From VBDM01 sp035499735 (GTDB lineage Bacteria; Pseudomonadota; Gammaproteobacteria; Burkholderiales; SG8-39), in contig DATJYC010000061.1 in the NCBI GenBank assembly GCA_035499735.1, forward strand, positions 1 through 26,416: a DNA stretch of 26,416 bases, given 5' to 3'. A program made the translations under genes and the position numbers. The number at the start of each line of letters is the position of its first letter. The stretch's first letter is position 1. The notes under the pieces are model-generated. The model saw only the letters and a program-made list of their open reading frames with translations. It was not told where the DNA came from and did not search any database. Shown in pieces: positions 1 through 7,459 of this stretch.

Positions 1-2
1 AG

Positions 3-215
3 GACATCACCGCGACGCGAAACGTCATGCAGAAATACCCGATGATGGCGGCGTTGAAGGCCGTGATCGCGCACTACGCGCGCGATCCCGAGTGGGCCAC
101 GCTGCGGCCGCCGCTGGTCGAGCTCACCGCGGCCCAGAGCCGGTCGCTCGTCGCCGAGCTCGACGCCCGCGGCTTCGACATGCCCCGGCTCGCCGAGGCG
201 CCGGCAACCGCCTGA
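3..215 (+). CDS. Dihydrodipicolinate synthase (DapA)/N-acetylneuraminate lyase family protein, C-terminal fragment
   Basis: The reading frame is open from the left edge, so only about 70 C-terminal residues are present; an ATG at 27 is probably internal. The tail reads as an alanine-rich helix with the segments AALKAVIAHY, RPPLVELT and LDARGFDMPRL. This is the usual end of class I pyruvate-dependent aldolases of the DapA/NanA family, where a Pro-Pro-Leu turn precedes the last helix and a Gly-Phe-x-Met-Pro motif. The catalytic Lys and Tyr lie outside the window, so lysine synthesis cannot be told apart from an aldolase or dehydratase paralogue. It converges on the peroxidase gene with a single base between the two stop codons. 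Confidence 0.65.
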   Translation, partial: DITATRNVMQKYPMMAALKAVIAHYARDPEWATLRPPLVELTAAQSRSLVAELDARGFDMPRLAEAPATA

Positions 216-216
216 G

Positions 217-1356
217 CTACTCCGGGTAGCCGTCGGTCAGCGTGCGCAGGAACGCGGCCAAGTCGTCGATCTCGCTGTCGGTGAGCGCCGGCGCCTGACC
301 CGGGAGGCGGTTGTAGGGAACTTCGGTCGTGTTGACGTTCGTCCGCTGCGCGACCGGCAGGTCGTCGTACGGCAGGGGATCGGCGAGCGCCGCCGGCGGG
401 TACCACAGGTCCGGGTTCGTGTCCCGCGTGACGTAGAAGCGGATCACGTCCTCGATGGAATCGAAGCGCCCGTTGTGGAAGAAGTGCTTCCGCAGGCCCA
501 CGTTGCGCAGGCTCGGCACCTTGAACGCCCCGCAAAGGTCGCTGCGCGCGGCGAGGTCCAGGCGCTTCGGCCCGCACAGGCCCGTGTCGAAGTACACGGG
601 ATCGCCGTTGGCGGGGATCGCCGTGTTGCGCGGCACGCCCAGGCTGTCGTAGGTGAAATCGGTGAACAGCGGCGGGGGATGGCACCCGGCGCAGTTTCCC
701 TTGGTGGGACTCTTGAACAGCCCCAGGCCGCGCAGTTCCTGGTCTGTGAAGGTGGCCTTGCGCGCGAGGAACCGGTCGTACTTGCTGGTGAAGGGCGCAA
801 AGTCGGGATCCTCGAGCTGGTAGCGCTCGAGGGCGAAAACCACCTGGTCGAAAGCAGCGTCCGGGTCAGAGAAGATGTCGGAGCCGAACGCCTGCCTGAA
901 CTGGGCGGCGTACGGCGCGGCGGCGATCTTCGCGATCAGCGAGGCGACGTCCGGGTTCGCCATTTCGTTGGCGGAGAGGAACGGCCTGCGAGCCTGATCA
1001 GCGAGGTTGTCGGCCCTGCCGTCCCAGTTGAATCCGCCCGTGGGCGTTCCTTCCGAGTCGAAAAAGAAGGGCGTATTGAAGCGCAGGTAGCGCAGCGACG
1101 GCGGGTTGCGGTCCCCCGGCTGATCGAGGCCCGGACCGCCGAATGCGACCGGCGTGCTGAAGGGCGACGCGTGGCCGAAAGCCGGGTCGTGGCAGATTGT
1201 GCAGGCCATCTGGCCGGAGGCCGAGAGCGACGGATCGTGGAAGATATTTTCGCCCAGCCGGGCGGCAGGGCTCAGCTCGTGGGCACCCTCGGACGGGCCG
1301 CCTCCGCAGGCGCTCAGGGAAACGCAGACGACAGCTACCGCATGGAAACGAGCCAT
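217..1356 (-). CDS. Di-haem cytochrome c peroxidase (CcpA/MauG family), lipoprotein
   Basis: This 379-residue protein has a lipoprotein signal (SLSAC, lipid-accepting Cys17), so it should sit in the periplasm anchored to a membrane. Two c-type haem sites are visible: CTICH at about 52-56 and CAGCH at about 222-226. The two-domain layout is that of bacterial di-haem peroxidases, which reduce H2O2 with electrons from small cytochromes or, in MauG-like members, oxidise protein side chains. Family segments include FNWDGRADNLADQA, KVPSLRNV, FFHNGRFDSIEDVIRFY and a C-terminal DLAAFLRTL. A GGAGGAAG ribosome-binding site lies just before the ATG. No MauG or MbnP partner gene is adjacent, so the substrate is unknown. 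A Fur-like box lies about 100 bp upstream. Confidence 0.9.
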   Translation of the reverse strand: MARFHAVAVVCVSLSACGGGPSEGAHELSPAARLGENIFHDPSLSASGQMACTICHDPAFGHASPFSTPVAFGGPGLDQPGDRNPPSLRYLRFNTPFFFDSEGTPTGGFNWDGRADNLADQARRPFLSANEMANPDVASLIAKIAAAPYAAQFRQAFGSDIFSDPDAAFDQVVFALERYQLEDPDFAPFTSKYDRFLARKATFTDQELRGLGLFKSPTKGNCAGCHPPPLFTDFTYDSLGVPRNTAIPANGDPVYFDTGLCGPKRLDLAARSDLCGAFKVPSLRNVGLRKHFFHNGRFDSIEDVIRFYVTRDTNPDLWYPPAALADPLPYDDLPVAQRTNVNTTEVPYNRLPGQAPALTDSEIDDLAAFLRTLTDGYPE

Positions 1357-1451
1357 GAACTTCCTCCACTCGAAACTGCTTCGGTGGCTGGCTCGTCCGG
1401 GGGACTGGCTGGCTTACCTCACCGCGATGTTGCCTGAGTCGGCGACATAAT

Positions 1452-1470
1452 GCAAATGGTTCTCATTACC
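1452..1470 (-). promoter_or_regulatory. Putative Fur box upstream of the di-haem peroxidase gene
   Basis: Read on the minus strand, the 19-mer GGTAATGAGAACCATTTGC matches 14 of 19 positions of the classical Fur consensus GATAATGATAATCATTATC. The flanks add further A/T and a TGCATTAT extension. The site overlaps the stop codon of the upstream dehydrogenase gene and lies about 100 bp before the peroxidase ATG. It is in the right place to control peroxidase transcription by iron. Function is inferred from the match alone. Confidence 0.5.
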
Positions 1471-2764
1471 AGTACCGCATGGCCCCGCGGAACAGCTGCT
1501 CGAGGTCGCCGCGGCCGATGTCGCGCGGCGCGTTCGTGAGCAGCCGCTGCTGCGCGAAGGCACCTTCGGACAGGGCGGCGACGTCGCCTTCGCCGTAGCC
1601 GACGCCGGAGACCCCGTTCGGGATCGCGGTCTCGCGCATGAGCTTGACGAGGTGCTTCGCGAGGACTTCGCCGGCATCCTTCTCCTCAGCGCCGCGCGTG
1701 TCCGCGCCCAGCCATTCGGCGCCCTTCAGGTGCCGCTCCGGGCAGGCTTCGGCGGTGAATCTGAACACCGAGGGCGCGTTCACGATCACTGACATGCCGT
1801 GGGGGACCATGGGCTCGTGCTTCGGGTAACCCTCCGGGCGGAACTCGCGGACGAGGCCCGCGACCGAGTAGGACATGCCGTGGGGCACGTGCACGCCGGA
1901 GTTCCCGAAAGCGATGCCGGCGAGCGTCGCGGCAAACATCATGTTGTCGCGCGCTTCGTGGTCGTCCGGATCGTTCACCGCGCGCACGAGATAGACGCCC
2001 AGGCTCCGCAGCGCAGCCTCGCAGCCCACGTCGCTCCAGGGGTTGGCGCCCTGGCTCATCGGGCGCGCGGCGCCCTTCGCGCGCATCGTGTAGGGCCGCG
2101 CGGTGTAGGACTCGAGCGCGTGCGAGAGCACGTCGAAGCCGCTCGCCGCGACCACGTTCTTCGGCAGTGAATAGGTCGTGGTCGGATCGACGAGCGCAAG
2201 CGAAGGGCGCAGGCGCCTGGAGGCGATCCCGGTCTTCACTTTCCTTTCCACCAGATCGAATACCGCGATGCCAGTGCACTCGGAGCCCGTGCCGCACGTG
2301 GTCGGGCAGGCGATATGAGGCTTGAGCGCTCCCGGCACCGCTTTTCCCGCGCCGATCGGCGCGTTTACGTAATCGAGGAATTCGGCGGGGTGCGTCGCGT
2401 AGAGGTTCGCCGCCTTGCAGGTGTCGATCACCGAGCCGCCGCCGACCGAGACGTAGCCGTCGAAGCGGCCTTCGGCCGCGAACAGGGTCGCGGACCGGAA
2501 CGACGCGTCGGTGGGCTCGACCTTCACCTCGTCATAGACGGCGACGTCCACGCCTGCCGCGCGGAGCGAACCGAGCGCTTCGGCGACGTGCCCGAGCGCC
2601 CCGACACGTTTGTCGGTGAAGAGGGCGGCGCGCCTCATTCCCAGGGCCTTCGCGTGCTCGCCGGCTTCCTTGAGGACTCCCGGGCCGAACACGATGCTCG
2701 AGGGGTCCACCGCGAACGCGGACTCGTGGCCCTCGGTGATGGCGTAATAGTGGCAGCAGCCCAT
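1466..2764 (-). CDS. Iron-containing alcohol dehydrogenase, hydroxyacid-oxoacid transhydrogenase (ADHFE1/HOT) type
   Basis: This 432-residue protein matches the ADHFE1 subfamily of group III alcohol dehydrogenases almost segment by segment: VEPTDASF, VGGGSVIDTCKAANLY, EFLDYVNAPIG, TCGTGSECTG, ASGFDVLSHALESY and GNSGVHVPHGMSYSVAGL. The NAD-binding GGGS is at about 108-111. The expected metal ligands are Asp211, His215, His295 and His321. Family members oxidise 4-hydroxybutyrate to succinate semialdehyde while reducing 2-oxoglutarate to D-2-hydroxyglutarate. I chose the ATG at 2764, which leaves 11 bp after the upstream oxidoreductase gene; an in-frame ATG at 2794 would add ten Ala-rich residues and overlap that gene. 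It is the last gene of a three-gene operon. The family is clear; the in vivo substrate is inferred. Confidence 0.88.
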   Translation of the reverse strand: MGCCHYYAITEGHESAFAVDPSSIVFGPGVLKEAGEHAKALGMRRAALFTDKRVGALGHVAEALGSLRAAGVDVAVYDEVKVEPTDASFRSATLFAAEGRFDGYVSVGGGSVIDTCKAANLYATHPAEFLDYVNAPIGAGKAVPGALKPHIACPTTCGTGSECTGIAVFDLVERKVKTGIASRRLRPSLALVDPTTTYSLPKNVVAASGFDVLSHALESYTARPYTMRAKGAARPMSQGANPWSDVGCEAALRSLGVYLVRAVNDPDDHEARDNMMFAATLAGIAFGNSGVHVPHGMSYSVAGLVREFRPEGYPKHEPMVPHGMSVIVNAPSVFRFTAEACPERHLKGAEWLGADTRGAEEKDAGEVLAKHLVKLMRETAIPNGVSGVGYGEGDVAALSEGAFAQQRLLTNAPRDIGRGDLEQLFRGAMRYW

Positions 2765-2775
2765 GGCGGTCGCGG

Positions 2776-4110
2776 CTAGCGCCGCAGCACGCATTTCTCG
2801 TAGAGATTCTTGAACCGCCGCTGCGGGTCGTAGCGCTCCTTCAGCGCATCGTACGCCGCCCTGTCGTAGAGACGCCAGAACTCGTCCTCCGGGTAGTAGG
2901 AGTCGGAGTAGAGCGACTTGACGCCGCCCATCTCCGCGACCTTCTTCTCGATCTTGCGGTTGTAGTAGCCGGGCTCGTGCTTCACCAGGTCCTTCACCAC
3001 GTCCCAGAATCCGAAGTTCACGTGCAGCGTGCCCGGAGCGAGCGCGTAGAGCGGAAAGCGCGCCTTCGGGTCGCAGACCCCGATCGGGCAGATCCAGATC
3101 GGCAGCACGCCGACCTCGCGCAGCAGGAAGGCGAGAAACTCCGCGCACCGGCCGACCGGAAGGTCGACGTCCTGGATCACCGACTCGGGGCTCCTGCCGG
3201 CCAGGCGGAACAGGAGGCTCGTGAGCCCGACGCGGCTGTTCAGCCGCATCACCTTGGTATAGGCCGTGGAGTTGAGGCGCTTGCGGCCGACCAGCCGCCG
3301 CACGAGCGGATTCTGCACGCCCAGGTTCTTCGAGCACCAGAACCAGTCGGTGTCCCAGCGCCAGATGTAGTCGTGCACGGTCAGGTAGTCCTCGGCGCGC
3401 TCGCGGATCGAGCGGTAGTAGATGCGCTCGTAGGTGTAGTCGCTGGTGTAGGGCGCGCTGTCGGCGAAGCGCCCGAGCGTGATGTACATCTCGCCCGCGG
3501 AGAACACCGTGCCGTCGACGAAGTCGACGTCCGTCTTGCACCGCGCCTCCAGATCCTCGAAGAAGCTCTCCGCCTTCGTGTGGCGCACGTGCTCGATCCG
3601 CACATGGGGCTTCACCGGAACGGTGCGCGCCGTGACCTTGAGCGCGTAGCCCAGGGTTCCGTAGGAATTCGGGAAGCCGTGGAAGAGGTCGCGGTGCTCG
3701 TTGTCGGGCGTGCACGTCACGATGCTGCCGTCGGCGAGGAGCACGTCGAGCGCGAGCAGCGTATCGTGCACCAGCCCGTAGCGGAAGGACGAGGCCTCGA
3801 TGCCGACGCCCGCCGCGGCGCCTCCCAGGGTGATCGACTTCAGCTCCGGCACCACGCAGGGCATGACGCCGTGCGCCAGCGTCGCGTCCACCAGATCGGC
3901 GTAGGTCGTCATGCCCTCGGCCGAGACGCGCGAGCGCGCCGCGTCGACCTCGACCACCTCGTTGAACCCGGAGAGGTCCACGCGCGGGCGCGACCGGCGC
4001 TCGCGGTCGCGAAACAGGTTGGAGGTGCTCTTCGCGAGCCCGATTCCGCCCGGGCCGCCGGCGGCGAGCTCAGCGCGCAATCGCGCGAGCTTGCTCTCGT
4101 GGGGCTTCAC
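2776..4110 (-). CDS. FAD-binding oxidoreductase, DHCR24/DWARF1-like (possible TmsA/BfaA equivalent)
   Basis: This 444-residue protein has an N-terminal PCMH/FAD-binding type 4 fold. The stretch from about 83 to 132 (VVPELKSITLGGAAAGVGIE, SSFRYGLVHD, VLLADGSIV) is strikingly like human DHCR24 (delta24-sterol reductase) and plant DWARF1. The Tyr/Trp-rich middle (DYIWRWDTDWFW) also fits. Bacteria with this protein next to a CFA-synthase-like methyltransferase include mycobacteria (Rv3719-Rv3720), where the pair makes 10-methyl fatty acids and the FAD enzyme reduces a 10-methylene intermediate. The likely start is a GTG at 4108-4110, inside the methyltransferase gene, giving a 41-bp overlap and translational coupling. 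No Shine-Dalgarno is obvious. A role in lipid double-bond reduction is inferred from homology and context. Confidence 0.85.
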   Translation of the reverse strand: MKPHESKLARLRAELAAGGPGGIGLAKSTSNLFRDRERRSRPRVDLSGFNEVVEVDAARSRVSAEGMTTYADLVDATLAHGVMPCVVPELKSITLGGAAAGVGIEASSFRYGLVHDTLLALDVLLADGSIVTCTPDNEHRDLFHGFPNSYGTLGYALKVTARTVPVKPHVRIEHVRHTKAESFFEDLEARCKTDVDFVDGTVFSAGEMYITLGRFADSAPYTSDYTYERIYYRSIRERAEDYLTVHDYIWRWDTDWFWCSKNLGVQNPLVRRLVGRKRLNSTAYTKVMRLNSRVGLTSLLFRLAGRSPESVIQDVDLPVGRCAEFLAFLLREVGVLPIWICPIGVCDPKARFPLYALAPGTLHVNFGFWDVVKDLVKHEPGYYNRKIEKKVAEMGGVKSLYSDSYYPEDEFWRLYDRAAYDALKERYDPQRRFKNLYEKCVLRR

Positions 4111-5317
4111 TTGAGTAGAGGAAGGCGCGGCTCATCGGGTAGTTGTCGCCGACGTTGCCCTTGCTCACCACGATCTGGAAGAGGTGCGTCTTGCCCATCG
4201 GGGAGCGGAACATCTCGGCGCACGACCAGAGGTAGGTGCGCCAGATGCGGCGGAACTTCTCGTCGAACCTGCCGGGATTGAGCCGCTGCACTCTTTCCCA
4301 GTTCTTGTCGAAGCGGCGCGCCCAGTCGTCGAGCGTGAGCGCGTAGTTGCGGCGCAGGTTCTCGATGTCCACGACCTCCAGCCCGCAGCGCTCGCACCAG
4401 ACGATCGCCTCGGCGAGGCTCGGGATCCAGCCGCCGGGAAAGATGTACCTGCGGATCCAGAACTCGGTGTCGCGTACGCCGACGTGGCCGATGAAGTGGA
4501 TGACGCCGAGGCCCCCGGGCTTGAGGTAGTCCGCGTGGGCCTGGATCACCTCGCCGAGCTGGTCGCGGCCGGCGTGCTCGAGCGTGCCGATCGAGAGCAG
4601 CTTGTCGAATTGCCGCGGCACCTCGCGGAAGTCGCGCTCGAGCACCTCGACCTTGCCCTCGAGGCCGCGGCGCCTGATCTCGGCGCGCGTCTCCTCGACC
4701 TGCTCGGTGGTGGTGTTGATGCCGGTGCCGCGCGCCCGGTACCTGTCCCAGGCGTGGAACAGCAGGTTGCCCCAGCCGCTGCCGATGTCTGCAAAGGTGT
4801 CGCCCTCCTTGAGCAGCACCTTGCGGCAGACGTGGTCCATCTTCGCGATCTGAGCCTCCTCGAGCGTCTTCGAGCCGTCGGCAAACCACGAGCAGGTATA
4901 GGCCATGCCGACCTCGTCGAGCCACTCGCGGTAGAAGTCCTGTCCCGGCCCGTAGTGGAAGCGGGCGTTCTTCTTTGCCTGCGCGATCGAGGCGTTGCTG
5001 TACCGGAACTCGTGCCACCAGTTGCGCACCTTCACGAGGAAGGTCGGCTCGCCGTCGAAGCCCGCGTCCATGCCCGCCCGGAAGGCGTGCGCGATGCTGC
5101 CCTCGATGTCGATGTCCCCGTCGAAATAGCCTTCGAGGAAGCCCACGTGGCCGAACAGCAGCACCCGCCGCGCCGCGCGGGAGTTGCGGATGAGGATGGT
5201 GACGTCGGGGGCGCGCTCATGGTTCTGCCACGAGGTCCCGTCCTTGAACACGACGCGGAAGCAGACCTGCGTCTTCGCGCCGATCTCCTCCATCGTGTTC
5301 CTGAACTGCGAATTCAT
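4070..5317 (-). CDS. Cyclopropane-fatty-acid-synthase-family SAM methyltransferase (possible TmsB/BfaB equivalent)
   Basis: This 415-residue protein has all the CFA synthase landmarks: MAYTCSWFADG near 138-148, TLEEAQIAKMDHVCRKVLL, SAM motif I FADIGSGWGNL near 175-185, LSIGTLEHAG near 241-250, HFIGHVG near 274-280 and RRYIFPGGWIPS. The N-terminal domain (GFLEGYFDGDIDIEG) is the short lipid-binding type. Such enzymes use SAM to methylenate or methylate a cis double bond of a phospholipid acyl chain at the membrane surface. Its length and its FAD-oxidoreductase partner suit the 10-methylene-forming subgroup as well as true cyclopropanation. The ATG at 5315-5317 is the first plausible start; the open frame runs further upstream only antisense to the ankyrin gene. 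It is the first gene of the operon. Confidence 0.88.
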   Translation of the reverse strand: MNSQFRNTMEEIGAKTQVCFRVVFKDGTSWQNHERAPDVTILIRNSRAARRVLLFGHVGFLEGYFDGDIDIEGSIAHAFRAGMDAGFDGEPTFLVKVRNWWHEFRYSNASIAQAKKNARFHYGPGQDFYREWLDEVGMAYTCSWFADGSKTLEEAQIAKMDHVCRKVLLKEGDTFADIGSGWGNLLFHAWDRYRARGTGINTTTEQVEETRAEIRRRGLEGKVEVLERDFREVPRQFDKLLSIGTLEHAGRDQLGEVIQAHADYLKPGGLGVIHFIGHVGVRDTEFWIRRYIFPGGWIPSLAEAIVWCERCGLEVVDIENLRRNYALTLDDWARRFDKNWERVQRLNPGRFDEKFRRIWRTYLWSCAEMFRSPMGKTHLFQIVVSKGNVGDNYPMSRAFLYSSEAPREQARAIAR

Positions 5318-5414
5318 GATGCCTGCCGGCCGTGGTGCGGAAGCGGGGGAATGATATTGACATTTTTCCGGGAAGTTTTGAAGCGCCGCCGGTTCTGCTA
5401 GTCTCCTGAAACTC

Positions 5415-5438
5415 ATGCCCGCTCCCGCCCCGAATTGA
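5415..5438 (+). other. Possible seven-codon leader ORF overlapping the ankyrin gene start
   Basis: An ATG at 5415 opens a seven-codon frame (MPAPAPN). Its TGA stop at 5436-5438 overlaps the TTG start of the ankyrin gene (TTGA). The arrangement could allow termination-reinitiation at a weak start codon. There is no clear Shine-Dalgarno, so it may be chance. Confidence 0.2.
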
Positions 5439-6109
5439 AGAACACCTTGCCGCGTCTTCTTCTCGCCGTGCTCGCCTTCGCGGCCTGCGGCGCCCAAGCG
5501 CAGATGATGCGCTGCTGCGCCCCGCCGCGGACGCCCGAGGAGGCGCTGTTCCGCTCGATCGAGAACGGCGATTCGGCCACGTTCTCGCGGCTGCTCGACT
5601 CCGGCGTCAGCCTGTCCGCGACCAACGGGCACGGCGAGACGCCCCTGTATTACGCCGCCGAGAAGGGCGAGGTCGAGATGGCGCGGACGCTCATCGCGAA
5701 AGGGGCGGACGCCAAGGCGCTTACGCCGAACGGCGAGACGGTGCTGCACGCGGCGGCGATGATCGAGAGCGTTGCGCTCATGACGGCGCTGGTTCAGGCG
5801 GGAGCCGACCCGAACGCCGCCAATCAGGACGGGGAGACTCCGCTCCACTGGGCGGCGATGACCGGGACTTTCCTTGCCGTAAAAGCGCTCGCCGACGCCG
5901 GCGCCGATCTTGACGTCCAGGACGCTCGCGCCGGCAACACCGCCTTGCACGACGCGGTATCGCACGACGACATCGTGCTCATCCACTACCTGCTCTCGAA
6001 GAACGTGCGCACGGACATTCGCAACAAGGACGGACTTACCGCCCTCGAAGTCGGCCAAGCCCGGGGGCGCGCGTCGGTGAAGCTCTTCGAGGATGTCCCG
6101 CGACCGTAG
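5435..6109 (+). CDS. Exported ankyrin-repeat protein
   Basis: This 224-residue protein begins with a Sec signal peptide (Lys3, Leu/Ala-rich core, cleavage after about AQA), so it is probably periplasmic. Five or so ankyrin repeats of about 33 residues follow. Their hallmarks are NGHGETPLYYAAEKG, NGETVLHAAA, DGETPLHWAAMTG, AGNTALHDAVSHD and KDGLTALEVG, with GAD turns between them. Ankyrin repeats bind proteins. Periplasmic bacterial examples such as Pseudomonas AnkB support catalase activity, but no catalase is near here. The start must be the TTG at 5435, because it gives a complete signal peptide and no ATG or GTG lies in frame upstream. The 3' end overlaps the MFS gene by 17 bp, suggesting coupled expression. 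Confidence 0.85.
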   Translation: MKNTLPRLLLAVLAFAACGAQAQMMRCCAPPRTPEEALFRSIENGDSATFSRLLDSGVSLSATNGHGETPLYYAAEKGEVEMARTLIAKGADAKALTPNGETVLHAAAMIESVALMTALVQAGADPNAANQDGETPLHWAAMTGTFLAVKALADAGADLDVQDARAGNTALHDAVSHDDIVLIHYLLSKNVRTDIRNKDGLTALEVGQARGRASVKLFEDVPRP

Positions 6110-7289
6110 CGTCGTTTTCGCCGCGGGATTCCTGAGGGCGATCGCGAACGGCCTGATCGGCGTCGTCGCGGGAATCTACCTCGCCGAGCTCGGGTTCGAG
6201 CCCGCGGCGTGGGGAGCCATCCTCGGAGCGGGCGTCGCCGGAACGGCGGCGGGCGCGGCCGGCGTCATGTTCTGGGGCGACCGGATCGGGCGGCGCAATT
6301 GGCTGATCCTGCTCGGCGTGATCGCCGCGGCTGGCGGCGCGGTGTTCGCGTTCGCCACGGAGGCGGCCGTGCTCGGCGCCGCCGCGTTCCTCGGCATGCT
6401 CAACTCGCTCGGCAAGGACCGCGCCGCGGCGCTCGCCCTCGAGCAGGCGATCCTGCCCTCGACCGGAAGCGACGCCGGGCGCACCCGCGCCTTCGCCTGG
6501 TACAACGTCATCCAGGACATCGGTCACGGCCTGGGCGCGGGCCTGGCGGTCCTGCCTACGGTGCTTCGCGACTGGGCCGGCCTCGATCATCTGCACTCGC
6601 TGCGCGTCGCGGTGATCGTCTACGCCGCGCTGTACGCGGCGACCGCTGTCCTGTACCTGAGTCTCTCGAAGCAGGCGGAAGCTCCCGCGGCGGCGCTCGA
6701 GGTGCGCGTGACGCCCGAGTCGCGCTCGATACTGACCAAGATGTCGTTCCTGTTCGCGCTCGACAGCTTCGCCGGCGGCTTCCAGGGAAGCGCGCTCTTC
6801 GCCTTCTTCTTCCACCAGCAGTTCGGCGCGTCGGAGGCGACGATCGGCCTGCTCTTCGTCGGCGCGCGCGTCATGAACGCTGCTTCCCACCTCGGGGCGG
6901 CGTGGCTCGCCGCGCGCATCGGGCTGGTGAACACGATGGTGTTCACCCACACGCCCTCGAGCATCCTCACCTTCACCATCCCGTTCACCGGCAGCTTCGA
7001 GCTCGCGGCGGTGCTGTTTCTGCTGCGCGAGGGGCTCTCGGAGATGGACGTGCCCACCCGCCAGTCCTACCTCATGGCGGTCGTCAGGCCGGAGGAGCGC
7101 ACTTTCGCGGGCGGCGTGACCAACCTTGCGCGCATGGTCGCGCGCGCCGTCGCGCCGGTGTTCGCGGGGACCGCGATGCAGACGGTGGCGCTCGGCGCGC
7201 CCATCATGGCCGCCGCGGGACTGAAGATCCTGTACGACGGCCTGCTCTATCTCGCGTTCCGCAAGATCAAGGCGCCGGAGGAGCGCTAG
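6093..7289 (+). CDS. Major facilitator superfamily transporter
   Basis: This 398-residue polytopic protein has about 12 hydrophobic helices. The loop after helix 2 carries the MFS motif A variant WGDRIGRRNW. Two halves of about 190 residues surround a charged loop (LEVRVTPESRSILTK). The N-terminus is cytoplasmic and short. The substrate cannot be read from sequence; drug, metal and sugar exporters all look alike at this level. The ATG at 6093 lies within the last codons of the ankyrin gene, so the two are probably co-translated. The periplasmic ankyrin protein might therefore assist whatever this carrier moves. No regulator is adjacent. Confidence 0.85.
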   Translation: MSRDRSVVFAAGFLRAIANGLIGVVAGIYLAELGFEPAAWGAILGAGVAGTAAGAAGVMFWGDRIGRRNWLILLGVIAAAGGAVFAFATEAAVLGAAAFLGMLNSLGKDRAAALALEQAILPSTGSDAGRTRAFAWYNVIQDIGHGLGAGLAVLPTVLRDWAGLDHLHSLRVAVIVYAALYAATAVLYLSLSKQAEAPAAALEVRVTPESRSILTKMSFLFALDSFAGGFQGSALFAFFFHQQFGASEATIGLLFVGARVMNAASHLGAAWLAARIGLVNTMVFTHTPSSILTFTIPFTGSFELAAVLFLLREGLSEMDVPTRQSYLMAVVRPEERTFAGGVTNLARMVARAVAPVFAGTAMQTVALGAPIMAAAGLKILYDGLLYLAFRKIKAPEER

Positions 7290-7459
7290 CCTAGTGCGTC
7301 CGCGGCGGCGAGGGGATCAGCAGTTTTCTCGCATTCATCCCGGCATGCTATGACCAAAAGGGCAGTACGTCACAAACCGGGTGTGGCGTCCCGAACAAAG
7401 GGGGCCGGGGCATGAGCTACACTACGCGGAAAGCCTGAACCATCGAGCAGGGGGGGCCG

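Noticed and set aside
2765..3715. Long N-terminal extension of the ADHFE1-type gene
   Set aside because: The frame stays open upstream, but that part lies inside the DHCR24-like gene and translates to Arg/Ala-rich sequence. Homology to ADHFE1 starts near 2764.
5355..5400. TTGACA-like box in the gap between the methyltransferase and ankyrin genes
   Set aside because: ATTGACATT is present, but no -10 hexamer lies at 16-18 bp on the plus strand, so I did not annotate a promoter.
5318..6058. Upstream extension of the CFA-synthase-like gene
   Set aside because: The open frame is antisense to the ankyrin gene and carries no CFA motifs. The family N-terminus begins near 5317.
7290..7459. Possible regulatory RNA or terminator in the 170-bp gap before the hypothetical gene
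   Set aside because: No stable hairpin with a T-tract, palindrome or convincing promoter could be read there.
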